Assembly: GCF_002261345.1 (NCBI RefSeq)
Contig: NZ_NEVT01000009.1
Location: forward strand, 459,803 to 523,802
Length of the DNA stretch: 64,000 nucleotides
Reading direction: 5' to 3'
Source of the DNA: Bordetella genomosp. 2
GTDB lineage: Bacteria; Pseudomonadota; Gammaproteobacteria; Burkholderiales; Burkholderiaceae_B
Position numbers and translations under genes: made by a program. Below are positions 39,210 to 48,521 of this stretch, in pieces. The notes beneath the pieces were generated by a model. It made no database searches. It had not been told where the DNA came from and saw only the letters and a list, made by a program, of their open reading frames with translations. Positions within the stretch are counted from its first letter, which is position 1. Every line of letters starts with the position of its first letter.

Positions 39210-39869
39210 ATGGCCATACGCATTCTGCTCATCGACGACCACAGCCTGTTCCGCTCGGGCGTGCGGCTGCTGCTGCAGCGGCAGCCCGACTTCCAGGTGG
39301 TGGCCGAGGCTTCCGACGGCCTGGAAGGGATCAAGCGCGCCAAGGAGTTCCTGCCGGACGTCATCCTGCTCGACCTCAACATGCCGGGCCTGTCGGGCCT
39401 GGAAACCTTGCAGCTGCTGGTGCAGGACGTCCCGGGCAGCGCGGTGGTGATCCTGACGGTTTCCGAGGAGGCCGACGAGCTCAGCCAGGCGCTGCGCGAC
39501 GGCGCCAGCGGCTACCTGGTCAAGAACATCGACGCCGACGCGCTGACGGCGGCGATCCGCCGCGCCGCCAGCGGCGAACCGGTCATTGCCGACAACATGA
39601 CGGCCAAGCTGGTCGACCGCTTCCGCGAGCAGGCCGCCCACGGCGGCGCGGCGGGAGGCGGCGAACGCACCCGCCTGACCGCCCGCGAGCGCGAGATCGT
39701 CCAATGCCTGGCGCACGGCGCCAGCAACAAGGTCATCGCGCGGCAGCTCGACATCGCCGAAAGCACAGTCAAGATCCACGTCCAGAACATCCTGAAGAAA
39801 CTCAACCTGACCAGCCGGGTGCAAGTGGCCGTGTACGCCGTCGAGCACGGGCTGGTCGCCGACGATTGA
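39210..39869 (+). CDS. narL: Nitrate/nitrite response regulator NarL
   Basis: 219 residues. Receiver domain with acidic pair Asp9-Asp10, phospho-acceptor Asp55 (VILLDLNMPGLSG) and the conserved Lys near 105. The C-terminal LuxR-type helix-turn-helix reads LTAREREIVQCLAHGASNKV then IARQLDIAESTVKIHVQNIL. 16 bases after narX. Expected to activate narK/narG when phosphorylated by NarX. A short GC palindrome (39871-39885) follows its stop. Confidence 0.96.
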   Translation: MAIRILLIDDHSLFRSGVRLLLQRQPDFQVVAEASDGLEGIKRAKEFLPDVILLDLNMPGLSGLETLQLLVQDVPGSAVVILTVSEEADELSQALRDGASGYLVKNIDADALTAAIRRAASGEPVIADNMTAKLVDRFREQAAHGGAAGGGERTRLTAREREIVQCLAHGASNKVIARQLDIAESTVKIHVQNILKKLNLTSRVQVAVYAVEHGLVADD

Positions 39870-39900
39870 ACCCGGCGTCGCCGGGACACCTGGGGAAAAC

Positions 39901-41664
39901 ATGGCGGTAGAAGCCGGCGCGGGCGAATTGTCCAAAGTCGTGGTGTTGCTGGGCGCGGCCGTGGTGGCCGTGCCGCTGTTCCGGCGCCTGGGGCTGGGCT
40001 CGGTGCTGGGCTACCTGGCCGCCGGCCTGGTGATCGGGCCGTTCGGCCTGGGCCTGTTCCGCGACCCCCAGGCCATCCTGCACACCGCCGAGCTGGGCGT
40101 GGTGATGTTCCTGTTCATCATCGGCCTGGAAATGCGGCCATCGCACCTGTGGGACCTGCGCGGCGAGATCTTCGGCCTGGGCAGCCTGCAGGTGCTGCTG
40201 TGCGGGCTGCTGCTGACCGGCGTGGGCGTGGCGTTCGGGTTTTCGCTGGCGGTGTCCTTCATCAGCGCCATGGGTTTCGTGCTGACCTCCACCGCCATCG
40301 TCATGCAGGTGCTGGGCGAACGCGGCGACATCGCCACGCCGCGCGGCCAGAAGATCGTCTCCATCCTGTTGCTGGAGGACCTGCTGATCGTGCCGCTGCT
40401 GGCCATCGTGGCGTTCATCGCCCCGCAAGGCGGCCAGCACGAAACGGTCTCGGCGACGGCGCGCTGGCTGGATGTTGTCACCGGGATCGGCGCCGTGGCC
40501 GCCCTGGTGGTGGCCGGCATCTGGCTGCTGAACCCGCTGTTCCGCCTGCTGGCGCGAGCCAAGGCCCGCGAAGTCATGACCGCCGCCGCCTTGCTGGTAG
40601 TGCTGGGCGCCGCGCTGTTGATGCAATGGGGTGGCCTGTCGATGGCCATGGGGGCATTCCTGGCCGGGGTGCTGCTGTCCGAATCGACCTTCCGGCACCA
40701 GCTGGAGGCCGATATCGAGCCGTTCCGGGGCCTGTTGCTGGGCTTGTTCTTCCTGAGCGTGGGCATGTCGCTGGACCTGACGGTGGTGGCCCGCAACGCG
40801 CCGCTGATCGTGGCCGGGGTGCTGGCCATGATGATCGTGAAAGGGCTGTGCATCTATGGCACGGCGCGGCTGGCCAGGAGCTCGCCGGCCGAGGCGCTGG
40901 ATCGCGCCGTGCTGATGGCGCAGGGCGGCGAGTTCGCGTTCGTGCTGTTTTCGGCCGCGCTGGCCAATGGCGTCATCGACCCGGCCGTCAATGCCAACAT
41001 GACCGCCATCGTGGTGCTGTCGATGGCGCTGACGCCGCTGGCCGTGATTGCGCACAAGCGCTGGGCGCCGCGCGCCGGCGCGTCGGCCGAAGGCCTGGAG
41101 ACGCCCCACGACCAGGTGGGCCGCGCCCTGGTGATCGGCTTCGGCCGCGTCGGCCAGATCGCCAGCCAGCACATGCTGGCGCTGGGCGCCGAGATCACCA
41201 TCATCGACAACGACCCGGAGATGATCCGCAGCGCCGCCGAGTTCGGCTTCAAGGTCTATTACGGCGACGGCACGCGCACCGACGTGCTGCATGCCGCCGG
41301 GGCCAGGCACGCCCAGGCGATCCTGGTGTGCGCCAACGGCACCACCACGGTCACGCAGATGGTCGAGCGCATCAAGGCGGTCTGCCCGCACTCGAAAGTG
41401 CTGGCGCGTGCGTTCGACCGCGAGCATGCCCTGGCGCTGCACAAGGCCGACGTCGATTACCAGGTCCGCGAAACCTTCGAGTCGGCCATGATGCTGGGCC
41501 GCCAGGCCACGCTGGCCCTGGGCGCCACGCCCGAGGCGTCCGACGAGATCGCCGACGAGATCCGCCGCCGCGATGCCGAGCGCTTCCAGCTGGAGGTCAC
41601 CGGCGGCCTGTTCGCCGGCCGCGCGCTGCTGCTGAACAACCAGTCCGCCGAACCCCGGCAGTAA
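39901..41664 (+). CDS. Kef-type monovalent cation/proton antiporter with TrkA-N domain
   Basis: 587 residues. An N-terminal CPA2 antiporter domain of about 12 membrane segments (GSVLGYLAAGLVIGPFGLGL; MGFVLTSTAIVMQVLGERGD; LLLEDLLIVPLLAIVAF) is followed from about residue 400 by a nucleotide-binding domain (VIGFGRVGQIAS; IIDNDPEMI). Resembles KefB/KefC glutathione-gated potassium efflux systems, which protect against electrophiles. No ancillary KefF/KefG gene is adjacent, unless the flavoprotein at 44.5 kb serves that role. 31 bases after narL. Confidence 0.9.
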   Translation: MAVEAGAGELSKVVVLLGAAVVAVPLFRRLGLGSVLGYLAAGLVIGPFGLGLFRDPQAILHTAELGVVMFLFIIGLEMRPSHLWDLRGEIFGLGSLQVLLCGLLLTGVGVAFGFSLAVSFISAMGFVLTSTAIVMQVLGERGDIATPRGQKIVSILLLEDLLIVPLLAIVAFIAPQGGQHETVSATARWLDVVTGIGAVAALVVAGIWLLNPLFRLLARAKAREVMTAAALLVVLGAALLMQWGGLSMAMGAFLAGVLLSESTFRHQLEADIEPFRGLLLGLFFLSVGMSLDLTVVARNAPLIVAGVLAMMIVKGLCIYGTARLARSSPAEALDRAVLMAQGGEFAFVLFSAALANGVIDPAVNANMTAIVVLSMALTPLAVIAHKRWAPRAGASAEGLETPHDQVGRALVIGFGRVGQIASQHMLALGAEITIIDNDPEMIRSAAEFGFKVYYGDGTRTDVLHAAGARHAQAILVCANGTTTVTQMVERIKAVCPHSKVLARAFDREHALALHKADVDYQVRETFESAMMLGRQATLALGATPEASDEIADEIRRRDAERFQLEVTGGLFAGRALLLNNQSAEPRQ

Positions 41665-41672
41665 GCCGGGCG

Positions 41673-43421
41673 CTACCGCAGCGCCAGCAGCGCGACGAGC
41701 AGCGCCGCCAGCACCAGGCACAACCCGCGCCAGAAGGCCACCGGGTGGCGTTCCAGCAGGGGCGGGCGTTCGTCCAGGCGGGCGCTGGCCTGCGGGTGGC
41801 GCAGCGCGTAGGTGAATTCCGATAGCTCTTGGTAGCGCGCTGCGGGATCGGGGTGCACGGCCTTGGCGAGCACCTTGTCGACCCAGGCTGGAATGGCGCG
41901 CGTTTCGTCCAGCGCCGAGGCGTAGCGCAGCCGCCGCTGCGCGGCGCGGGTGGCCGCCTTTGCCGCCTCGGCGCCGTATGGCAGGCGGCCGGTCAGCATC
42001 TGGTAGGCGATCACGCCCAACGAATAGATGTCCGAGCGCGGGGAGCCGGGTTCGCCCAGGAAATACTCGGGCGCCGCGTAAGGCGCCGCGCCCGGCACCG
42101 GCGGCGCCTGCCCGGCCAGGGCGATTTCGGCGATGCCGGCCACCCGCGCGGCGCCGAAGTCGATGATGCGGGCCGTGCCCGCCGCGTCGATCAGGATATT
42201 CTGCGGCCGCAGGTCCTGGTGCAGGATTTCCTGCCGGTGAAAGGCCTGCAGGCCCTGGGCCACTTGCTCGATGATCGCCGCCACGTCGTCAAGCGCGGGC
42301 GCCGGGTGGGCCTGCATCCAGCACGCCAGCGTGCGGCCTTCCAGGTATTCGCTGACGGTGTACAGGTAATGGCGCGGCCGCCCGCCGGCCCATGCCTTGA
42401 CGACGTGGCGGCTGTCGATGCGCCGCGCGATCCACTCCTCCATCAGCAGCCGTTCCAGGTAGGCCGGGTCGTGCCGCAGGTCGAGCGAAGGAATCTTGAG
42501 GGCGACCGTGGCGCCGGTGGCGCCGTCGATGGCGCGGTAGACGTGGCTGCGGCTGCTGGCGTGCAGTTCCTGCACGATGCGATAGCCATCCAGTTCGTCG
42601 CCGGCCTGCAATAGCGGCGGGCAGGGCAAGGCGGCGGCTTGCCGGCCGATCTCGCCGGTATCCGGGCCGGGCAGCGATTCGATCCGCACGATCTGCACGG
42701 TCAGGTTGTCGCCGCTGCCGCAGGCATAGGCCAGGTCGACCAGCGATTCGGCCGCGCGGTCCAGGTCGGCGGCGTGCGTGTTGACGGCCTCGACCACCGA
42801 GGCCGCGTCGACGTGTTCGTAGACGCCGTCGGTAGCCAGGACGAATACGTCGCCCGCCTCCAGCCGGCGAGTGTGATAGTCGATTTCCAGGTGCGGCGAC
42901 AGGCCCAGCGCGCGGCTGAGGTAGCTTTTGTCGCGCGACACCCAGAGCCGGTGATCTTCGGTCAGCTGCTCCAGCGTCGCGCCGCGCAGCCTGAATATGC
43001 GCGCATCGCCGACGTGCAGAATGTGCGCCGTGGTCGATTTCAGGATCAGCACGCTCATTGCGCACACGTAGCCGCGGTCCTGGTCATGGCGGTGCCGGCT
43101 CTGGCGCGTCTGCGCGTGCAGCCAGGCGTTGGCGGCGCTGAGCACGCGTTGCGCCGACTTCCGCACCGGCCACGTCTCGGGCGTGCAGTAGTAGTCCTCC
43201 AGGAAGCTGGCGACCGCCGTTTCGCTCGCGATGTGGCTGACGTCGCTGCTGCTGATGCCGTCGGCCAGCGCGATGGCAATGCCCTTGACGTCCAGTAGCG
43301 GCGCCGGCGGCACGCACAGGCCGAAGAAGTCCTGGTTGACGGCCTTGCGCCCGCGGTCGGAATACTGCCCCACGGCGACCGCGAGCGCGCTGGCCGCGGG
43401 ACGGTGCGCGGGCCTGTCCAT
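41673..43421 (-). CDS. Fused PP2C-type phosphatase and Ser/Thr protein kinase, membrane-anchored
   Basis: 582 residues. The PP2C-like domain (about 1-250) keeps the metal aspartates in ALADGISSSD, HVGDARIFRL, LATDGVYEHV and GSGDNLTVQIV. The kinase domain (about 275-540) has the ATP lysine (VALKIP), catalytic loop HQDLRPQNILI (HQD rather than HRD) and DFG (IIDFGAARVAG); its glycine-rich loop is poorly conserved. One C-terminal membrane helix (about 560-581). Such fusions are known next to nitrate/nitrite transport genes. It starts eight bases after the channel gene at 43430, so the two form an operon. Confidence 0.9.
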   Translation of the reverse strand: MDRPAHRPAASALAVAVGQYSDRGRKAVNQDFFGLCVPPAPLLDVKGIAIALADGISSSDVSHIASETAVASFLEDYYCTPETWPVRKSAQRVLSAANAWLHAQTRQSRHRHDQDRGYVCAMSVLILKSTTAHILHVGDARIFRLRGATLEQLTEDHRLWVSRDKSYLSRALGLSPHLEIDYHTRRLEAGDVFVLATDGVYEHVDAASVVEAVNTHAADLDRAAESLVDLAYACGSGDNLTVQIVRIESLPGPDTGEIGRQAAALPCPPLLQAGDELDGYRIVQELHASSRSHVYRAIDGATGATVALKIPSLDLRHDPAYLERLLMEEWIARRIDSRHVVKAWAGGRPRHYLYTVSEYLEGRTLACWMQAHPAPALDDVAAIIEQVAQGLQAFHRQEILHQDLRPQNILIDAAGTARIIDFGAARVAGIAEIALAGQAPPVPGAAPYAAPEYFLGEPGSPRSDIYSLGVIAYQMLTGRLPYGAEAAKAATRAAQRRLRYASALDETRAIPAWVDKVLAKAVHPDPAARYQELSEFTYALRHPQASARLDERPPLLERHPVAFWRGLCLVLAALLVALLALR

Positions 43422-43429
43422 CGGCCCGG

Positions 43430-44242
43430 TCAGTTGAAGCGGCGCCTGGGCGCGGTCTTCATGTGCGTGGTGTAGAGCGTCAGGCCGGTCAGCGAGATGC
43501 CGCCGACCAGGTTGCCCAGCACCACCGGGATCTCGTTCCACACCAGGTAGTCCATGATGGAGAAGTTGCCGCCCATGATCAGCGCCGACGGGAACAGGAA
43601 CATGTTGACCACCGAATGCTCGAAGCCCATGAAGAAGAACAGCATGATCGGCATCCACATGGCGATGACCTTGCCGCTGACCGTGGTGGAGATCATTGCG
43701 CCGACCACGCCCAGCGATACCATCCAGTTGCACAGCACGCCGCGGATGAAAATGGTGAGCATGCCGGCCGCGCCATATTCCTTGTAGCCCAGCGTGCGGT
43801 CCTCGCCGATGTGCGAGATTACCTCGCCGACCTTGCCGGGCGGGATCGAAAAGCCATAGGTGAACACGATGGCCATCAGCAGCGCCACCGTGAGCGCGCC
43901 CAGGAAGTTGCCGACGAACACGATGCCCCAGTGCTTCAGGATGGCGCGCCACGTCACGCCGGGCCGCCGCTCCATCCAGGCCAGCGGGGTCAGCATGAAG
44001 ACGCCGGTGAGCAGGTCGAAGCCCATCAGGTACAGGATGCAGAAACCCACCGGGAACAGCGCCGCGCCCAGGATGGGCGAGCCGGTCTGCACATTGACGG
44101 TCACCGCGAACACCGCGGCGATCGCCAGGATCGCGCCGGCCATGTAGGCGCGGATCAAGGCGTCGCGGGTGGCCATGTAGATTTTCGATTCGCCCGCGTC
44201 CACCATCTTGGTGACGAATTCGGAAGGAACTAGGTAGGACAT
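43430..44242 (-). CDS. Formate/nitrite transporter family channel (NirC-like)
   Basis: 270 residues from ATG 44242 (MSYLVPSEFVTKMVDAGESK); an upstream extension to 44293 lacks similarity. Six membrane segments with FNT signatures LFPVGFCILYLMGFDLLTGV, NFLGALTVALLMAI and AMWMPIMLFFFMGFEHSVVN including the central pore histidine. Moves nitrite or formate; the nitrate context favours nitrite. Co-transcribed with the phosphatase-kinase. Confidence 0.9.
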   Translation of the reverse strand: MSYLVPSEFVTKMVDAGESKIYMATRDALIRAYMAGAILAIAAVFAVTVNVQTGSPILGAALFPVGFCILYLMGFDLLTGVFMLTPLAWMERRPGVTWRAILKHWGIVFVGNFLGALTVALLMAIVFTYGFSIPPGKVGEVISHIGEDRTLGYKEYGAAGMLTIFIRGVLCNWMVSLGVVGAMISTTVSGKVIAMWMPIMLFFFMGFEHSVVNMFLFPSALIMGGNFSIMDYLVWNEIPVVLGNLVGGISLTGLTLYTTHMKTAPRRRFN

Positions 44243-44540
44243 GTCGGCTGCCTGTATCGGGAAGAAGGAAGAGAATCCCGTTGCGGCAAGCAAAGCGGCG
44301 CCCTGACCGGGAAGGTCAAAGGCGCCGTTGCCTGGGACTGCACGCGTTGTGTGCCGAACGGAGTTCGTCAGGCAGGATCAAGCAACATGCATGCCAGGCG
44401 CAGGGGCGGGCGTGGCGAGCCGCCCGGCCGTGGGCACGCGCCGGGCGCCGACCCTTGCCTGGCGCTCGCGCGCGGCGCGGCGGTTCGCCAGGTTGGTGCA
44501 TGGCGGCCGCCGCGGGGCGTCGGCGCACCGCCATGGGGCA
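44243..44540. other. Intergenic region upstream of the nitrite channel
   Basis: About 300 bases, GC-rich, without a credible gene. Contains an inverted repeat CGGCGCC/GGCGCCG around 44301-44325 that could form a leader hairpin for the channel gene. Farther on, TTGAT on the minus strand (around 44382) may be half of an FNR-type site. Bases 44400-44540 show nothing recognisable. Confidence 0.35.
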
Positions 44541-45161
44541 TCAGGCGGCCCGGGCCGCGTCCTGGCGCGGCGCGCGCGCCGCCACCTGCCGGCCCAGGGC
44601 GCGCGCCGTCGCCAGCAGCGCCGACGCGTCGGGCTGGTGTGAATCCACCAGCAGTTCGGAGCGGATGACCGGCGCGCCGCAGTAGTCGAAGATGCCGTGG
44701 TCGATCTGGGTCTTCATGGCGCCGAAATAGCCGTGCCGGGCATACGTGCGCAGGTCCGCGCCGCCGATCGCCGCCAGGTACACGGGCAGGTGCTGCAGCT
44801 TCTTCACGATGCCGCCGCCGGGCGGTTCGTCATATGCCCAGCCGCTGGCGAAGACCCGGTCGATCCAGCCCTTGAGCAGGCCGGGCATCGACCACCAGTA
44901 CACCGGGTACACCAGCACCAGCGCATCGGCGCGATCGATGCGCGCCTGTTCGGCGGCCACGTCGGGCGGCGTGGCCGCCCCCTCCCGGTAGTGGGCGATA
45001 TCGCCCGCGCTGAAGCGCGGATCGAAGCCTTCCGCGGCCAGGTCGGCCAGCTCGGTGGTGTGGCGCGCGCCGGCTTCGGCGATGCCGGCGGCGATTTCGG
45101 CGGCCACCGCATGCGTGCGCGAGGTCGGGTTGGGATGCGAGACGACGATGAGAGTGTGCAT
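44541..45161 (-). CDS. NAD(P)H:quinone oxidoreductase-like flavodoxin-fold protein
   Basis: 206 residues from ATG 45161 (MHTLIVVSHPNPTSRTHAVA). Flavodoxin-2/NQO1-type fold: the FMN/FAD loop SHPNPTSRT, VLVYPVYWWSMPGLLKGWID with the family Trp, then AIGGADLRTYARHGYFG. Probably reduces quinones or drug-like electrophiles by two electrons. Transcribed divergently from a TetR-family gene with repeated operator-like sequence between them, so likely repressed by it. Confidence 0.88.
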   Translation of the reverse strand: MHTLIVVSHPNPTSRTHAVAAEIAAGIAEAGARHTTELADLAAEGFDPRFSAGDIAHYREGAATPPDVAAEQARIDRADALVLVYPVYWWSMPGLLKGWIDRVFASGWAYDEPPGGGIVKKLQHLPVYLAAIGGADLRTYARHGYFGAMKTQIDHGIFDYCGAPVIRSELLVDSHQPDASALLATARALGRQVAARAPRQDAARAA

Positions 45162-45198
45162 AAAGGGGCTCCGTGGACGGCCGCCGGCGGGCGGTTTA

Positions 45199-45243
45199 AT
45201 ATACCTTTGGTAAGTTACTATTGGTAGGTTACTGACGGTATAT
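45199..45243. promoter_or_regulatory. Operator region between the quinone reductase and TetR genes
   Basis: Two direct repeats GGTAAGTTACT (45209-45219) and GGTAGGTTACT (45223-45233), 14 bp apart, lie inside an outer inverted repeat ATATACC (45199-45205)/GGTATAT (45237-45243). AT-rich compared with its surroundings. Probable binding sites of the adjacent TetR protein, overlapping both divergent promoters. Confidence 0.6.
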
Positions 45244-45278
45244 AGTTCAGTCAAGCCCTGTTTCCATGATTCCCGCCC

Positions 45279-45875
45279 ATGACCGCACCCACGCCGCGCC
45301 GCCGGCTTTCCCGCGACGAACGCCACCAGCAGTTGCTGGACACCGCCTGGCAACTGATCGGCGACGAGGGCAGCGAAGCCCTGAGCCTGGGCCGGCTGGC
45401 CGAGCGCTCGGGGGTGACCAAGCCGGTCGTCTATGACCACTTCGGTACCCGCATGGGCCTGCTGGTGGCGCTGTACAAAGCGTTCGACGCGCGCCAGAAC
45501 GCCTTGATGGACGCGGCGCTGCAGGCCTGTCCGCCGGTGCTGGAAGAAGTCGCCGGCGTCATCGCCGCGTCATATGTGGAATGCGTGCTGCGCCAGGGCC
45601 GCGAGATTCCGGGCGTGATCGCGGCGCTGGCGGGGTCGCCGGAACTGGAAGCCGTCAAGCGCGAGTACGAGCTTGCCTTCATCGAGAAATGCCGGCTGGT
45701 GCTGGCGCCGCACGCGCCTGGGGGCAAGCTGCCGGCCGCCGGGCTGTGGGGCATGCTGGGCGCCGCCAACGGCTTGTCCAACGCGGCGGCGCAGGGGCAG
45801 ATATCGGCCCGCCAGGCCGAGCACGAACTGCGCGCCATCATCGTCGCCATGGTCGGGCGCGGCCGCTCCCGGTAG
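45279..45875 (+). CDS. TetR family transcriptional repressor
   Basis: 198 residues. N-terminal helix-turn-helix (about 12-60: LSRDERHQQLLDTAWQLIGD ... LAERSGVTKPVVYDHF). The C-terminal ligand domain is not assignable to a known effector. Divergent from the quinone-reductase-like gene, with shared operator-like repeats, which suggests autorepression and induction by quinones or similar compounds. Confidence 0.9.
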   Translation: MTAPTPRRRLSRDERHQQLLDTAWQLIGDEGSEALSLGRLAERSGVTKPVVYDHFGTRMGLLVALYKAFDARQNALMDAALQACPPVLEEVAGVIAASYVECVLRQGREIPGVIAALAGSPELEAVKREYELAFIEKCRLVLAPHAPGGKLPAAGLWGMLGAANGLSNAAAQGQISARQAEHELRAIIVAMVGRGRSR

Positions 45876-45961
45876 CGGGCCCGGCCGGCGGACGGGGGGC
45901 CTGAACCATCGGGCCGGGGCGATGTCAGACCCGCTCGGTTCGCAAACACAAAGAGGTTCGC

Positions 45962-46975
45962 ATGTACAGACTCGCTCTCGCCGCTTCGGCGCTGCTGCTG
46001 GCCGCCGGCGCCCACGCCCAGGCCCGCGTGCCCGACTACGGGCCCATGCTCGAACGCTTCGACTACCCCTACAAGGTCGGCCAGTTCAACCTGGAATCGC
46101 AGGGCCAGGCATTGTCCATGGCCTACATGGACATCTGGCCCGCAAAGCCCAATGGCCGCACCGTGGTGCTGCTGCACGGCAAGAACTTCTGCGGCGCCAC
46201 CTGGGAAGGCACGATCCGCGCCCTGTCGCGCGACGGCTACCGCGTGGTCGCGCCGGACCAGATCGGCTTTTGCAAATCCAGCAAGCCGGCCGGGTACCAG
46301 TACAGCTTCCACCAGCTGGCGGCCAACACGCACGCCCTGCTGCAGACGCTGGGCATCGAGCGCGCCACCGTGATGGGGCATTCCATGGGCGGCATGCTGG
46401 CCACCCGCTACGCGCTGATGTACCCGGACCAGGTGGATGCGCTGGTGATGGTCAACCCCATCGGCCTGGAAGACTGGAAGGCCAAGGGCGTGCCGTATCG
46501 CACGGTGGACGAATGGTACGCGCGCGAGCTGAAGACCAGTTTCGAGGGCATCAAGAAATACCGGCAGAACACCTACTACGCCGGCACCTGGAAGCCGGCC
46601 TACGACCGCTGGGTGGCAATGGCCGCCGGCATGTACCGGGGGCCGGGCCGCGAACAGGTGGCATGGAGCCAGGCGCTGACCTACGACATGCTGTACACCC
46701 AGCCGGTGGTGCACGAGTTCGGGCAACTGCGCGTGCCGACCCTGCTTCTGATCGGCGAGCAGGACAACACCGCGCCGGGCAAGGACGCCGCGCCGCCGGA
46801 AGTGGCCGCGACGCTGGGCAACTACGCGGCGCTGGGGCCGGCGACCGCCAGGGCGATCCCGGGGGCGCGGCTGGTGCGCTTTCCGGACCTGGGGCATTCG
46901 CCGCAGATACAGGACCCCGGGCGGTTCCATGAAGCCCTGGCGCGCGGGCTGCGGGAGGTGCTGGGGGCGGGGTAG
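45962..46975 (+). CDS. Exported alpha/beta hydrolase
   Basis: 337 residues with a signal peptide (MYRLALAASALLLAAGAHAQ, cleavage after about residue 20). Hydrolase core with oxyanion motif LLHGKNFCGATWEG, nucleophile serine in VMGHSMGGMLA, acid in LIGEQDNTAPG and catalytic His in PDLGHSPQIQ. Periplasmic or secreted; substrate unknown. Stands alone, 86 bases after the TetR gene. Confidence 0.88.
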   Translation: MYRLALAASALLLAAGAHAQARVPDYGPMLERFDYPYKVGQFNLESQGQALSMAYMDIWPAKPNGRTVVLLHGKNFCGATWEGTIRALSRDGYRVVAPDQIGFCKSSKPAGYQYSFHQLAANTHALLQTLGIERATVMGHSMGGMLATRYALMYPDQVDALVMVNPIGLEDWKAKGVPYRTVDEWYARELKTSFEGIKKYRQNTYYAGTWKPAYDRWVAMAAGMYRGPGREQVAWSQALTYDMLYTQPVVHEFGQLRVPTLLLIGEQDNTAPGKDAAPPEVAATLGNYAALGPATARAIPGARLVRFPDLGHSPQIQDPGRFHEALARGLREVLGAG

Positions 46976-47000
46976 TTTTCGCGGCGCCCGCGCCTGGGAT

Positions 47001-47035
47001 GAGGGGACGGACACCCGCCGGGTGTCCGTCCCCTC
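47001..47035. terminator. 16-bp perfect hairpin between the hydrolase and mnmE genes
   Basis: GAGGGGACGGACACCC (47001-47016) and its reverse complement (47020-47035) around a 3-nt centre, between two convergent genes. No T-run on either strand, but the position and stem strength favour a bidirectional terminator. Confidence 0.65.
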
Positions 47036-47047
47036 GTCGCTTTCGGG

Positions 47048-48406
47048 CTATTTCCCGATGCAGAAGCTGGAAAAAATCTCCCCCAGCAGATCATCGCTGG
47101 TGAAGCGCCCCGTAATGCTGCTCAGGCTGTCGTGCGCCAGCCGCAGTTCCTCGGCGAAGAGGTCCAGCACGCGGTCGTCCTGCGCGGCGTGCTCGGTCGC
47201 CAGCGCCAGGTGCTGCGCCGCGTCCTGCAGCGCGCGTACATGCCGCTCGCGCGCCAGCCAGGGCGATTCGGCGCCGGGGTTCCAGCCGGCCAGCGCCAGC
47301 AGGCGGGCGCGCAGTTCGTCCAGGCCCGCGCCTTCGCGCGCGGAAATGCCCAGCTGGCCGGCTTCCGCCACGAACGGCCGGTCCAGCAGGTCCACCTTGT
47401 TGAATACCGTCAGCAGCGGCGTGCGCGCCGGCAGCCGCGCCACGATCTGCGCGTCCAGTTCGTCGCCGGGCTGGGTGGCATCCTGCAGGTGCAGGATCAC
47501 GTCGGCGCGCTCGATTTCTTTCCAGGTGCGGGCGATGCCGATGCTTTCGACCGTGTCCTCGGTCTCGCGCAGGCCGGCGGTGTCGACGATGTGCAGCGGC
47601 ACGCCGTCGATGTGGATTTCCTGCACGACCTTGTCGCGGGTGGTGCCGGCGATGGGCGTGACGATGGCGACTTCGTCGCCGGCCAGGGCGTTGAGCAGGC
47701 TGGACTTGCCGACGTTGGGCCGGCCCGCCAGCACCACGTGCAGGCCTTCGCGCAGGATGACGCCCTGGCGCGCCTGGGCGATCAGCGCGTCGAGGTCGGC
47801 CGCCAGCGCCTGCAGGGTCGGCCGCGCCTGGTATTTCTCCAGGAAGTCGATTTCTTCCTCGGGGAAGTCGAGGGTGGCCTCGACCAGCATGCGCAGGTGG
47901 ACGATGCGGTCGGACAATTCGTTGACGCGCGCGGAGAAGTCGCCGGACAGCGACGCCATGGCGCCGCGCGCGGCGGCGACCGATGACGCATCAATCAAGT
48001 CGGCCACGGCTTCGGCCTGGGCCAGGTCCATGCGGTCGTTCAGGAAGGCGCGGCGGGTGAATTCGCCAGGCTCGGCCAGGCGCAGGCCGAGGTCGGCGCC
48101 GGCCTGCAGGCAGCGGTCCAGGATGCGCCGCAGCACGGCCGGGCCGCCGTGGCCCTGCAGTTCCAGCACGTCTTCGCCGGTGTACGACTGCGGGGCGCGG
48201 AAATACAGCGCGATGCCTTCGTCCAGCCGCTCGCCGTCGTCGGCGGTGAACGGCAGGTAGTGGGCGTGGCGCGGCGCCAGGTCGCGGCCGAACAGGCGGC
48301 GCGCCAGGGCCGACAGATCGGGGCCGGAAACGCGGACGACGCCGATGCCGCCGCGGCCCGGGGCGGTGGCGATGGCGGCGATGGGAACGGGCGTGGAAGG
48401 GGCCAT
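47048..48406 (-). CDS. mnmE: tRNA modification GTPase MnmE (TrmE)
   Basis: 452 residues from ATG 48406 ([20 protein letters not shown]). N-terminal folate-binding domain, then a G domain inserted in the helical domain: GRPNVGKSS (about 227-235), [18 protein letters not shown]-terminal CIGK with the essential Cys. Works with MnmG on wobble uridine. In many bacteria it directly follows yidC; here about 12.4 kb of other genes separates them. Confidence 0.97.
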   Translation of the reverse strand: MAPSTPVPIAAIATAPGRGGIGVVRVSGPDLSALARRLFGRDLAPRHAHYLPFTADDGERLDEGIALYFRAPQSYTGEDVLELQGHGGPAVLRRILDRCLQAGADLGLRLAEPGEFTRRAFLNDRMDLAQAEAVADLIDASSVAAARGAMASLSGDFSARVNELSDRIVHLRMLVEATLDFPEEEIDFLEKYQARPTLQALAADLDALIAQARQGVILREGLHVVLAGRPNVGKSSLLNALAGDEVAIVTPIAGTTRDKVVQEIHIDGVPLHIVDTAGLRETEDTVESIGIARTWKEIERADVILHLQDATQPGDELDAQIVARLPARTPLLTVFNKVDLLDRPFVAEAGQLGISAREGAGLDELRARLLALAGWNPGAESPWLARERHVRALQDAAQHLALATEHAAQDDRVLDLFAEELRLAHDSLSSITGRFTSDDLLGEIFSSFCIGK

Positions 48407-48521
48407 GAGCTCGACGGAATCAGGACGGCAATAAGGGAATATAACTGTTGCGTGCCCGCGCATTTGCTGGTTAAGGTGTGCCGGCGGTCCAACCTGCAGC
48501 AACCAGACTCGGGAGAGCACC

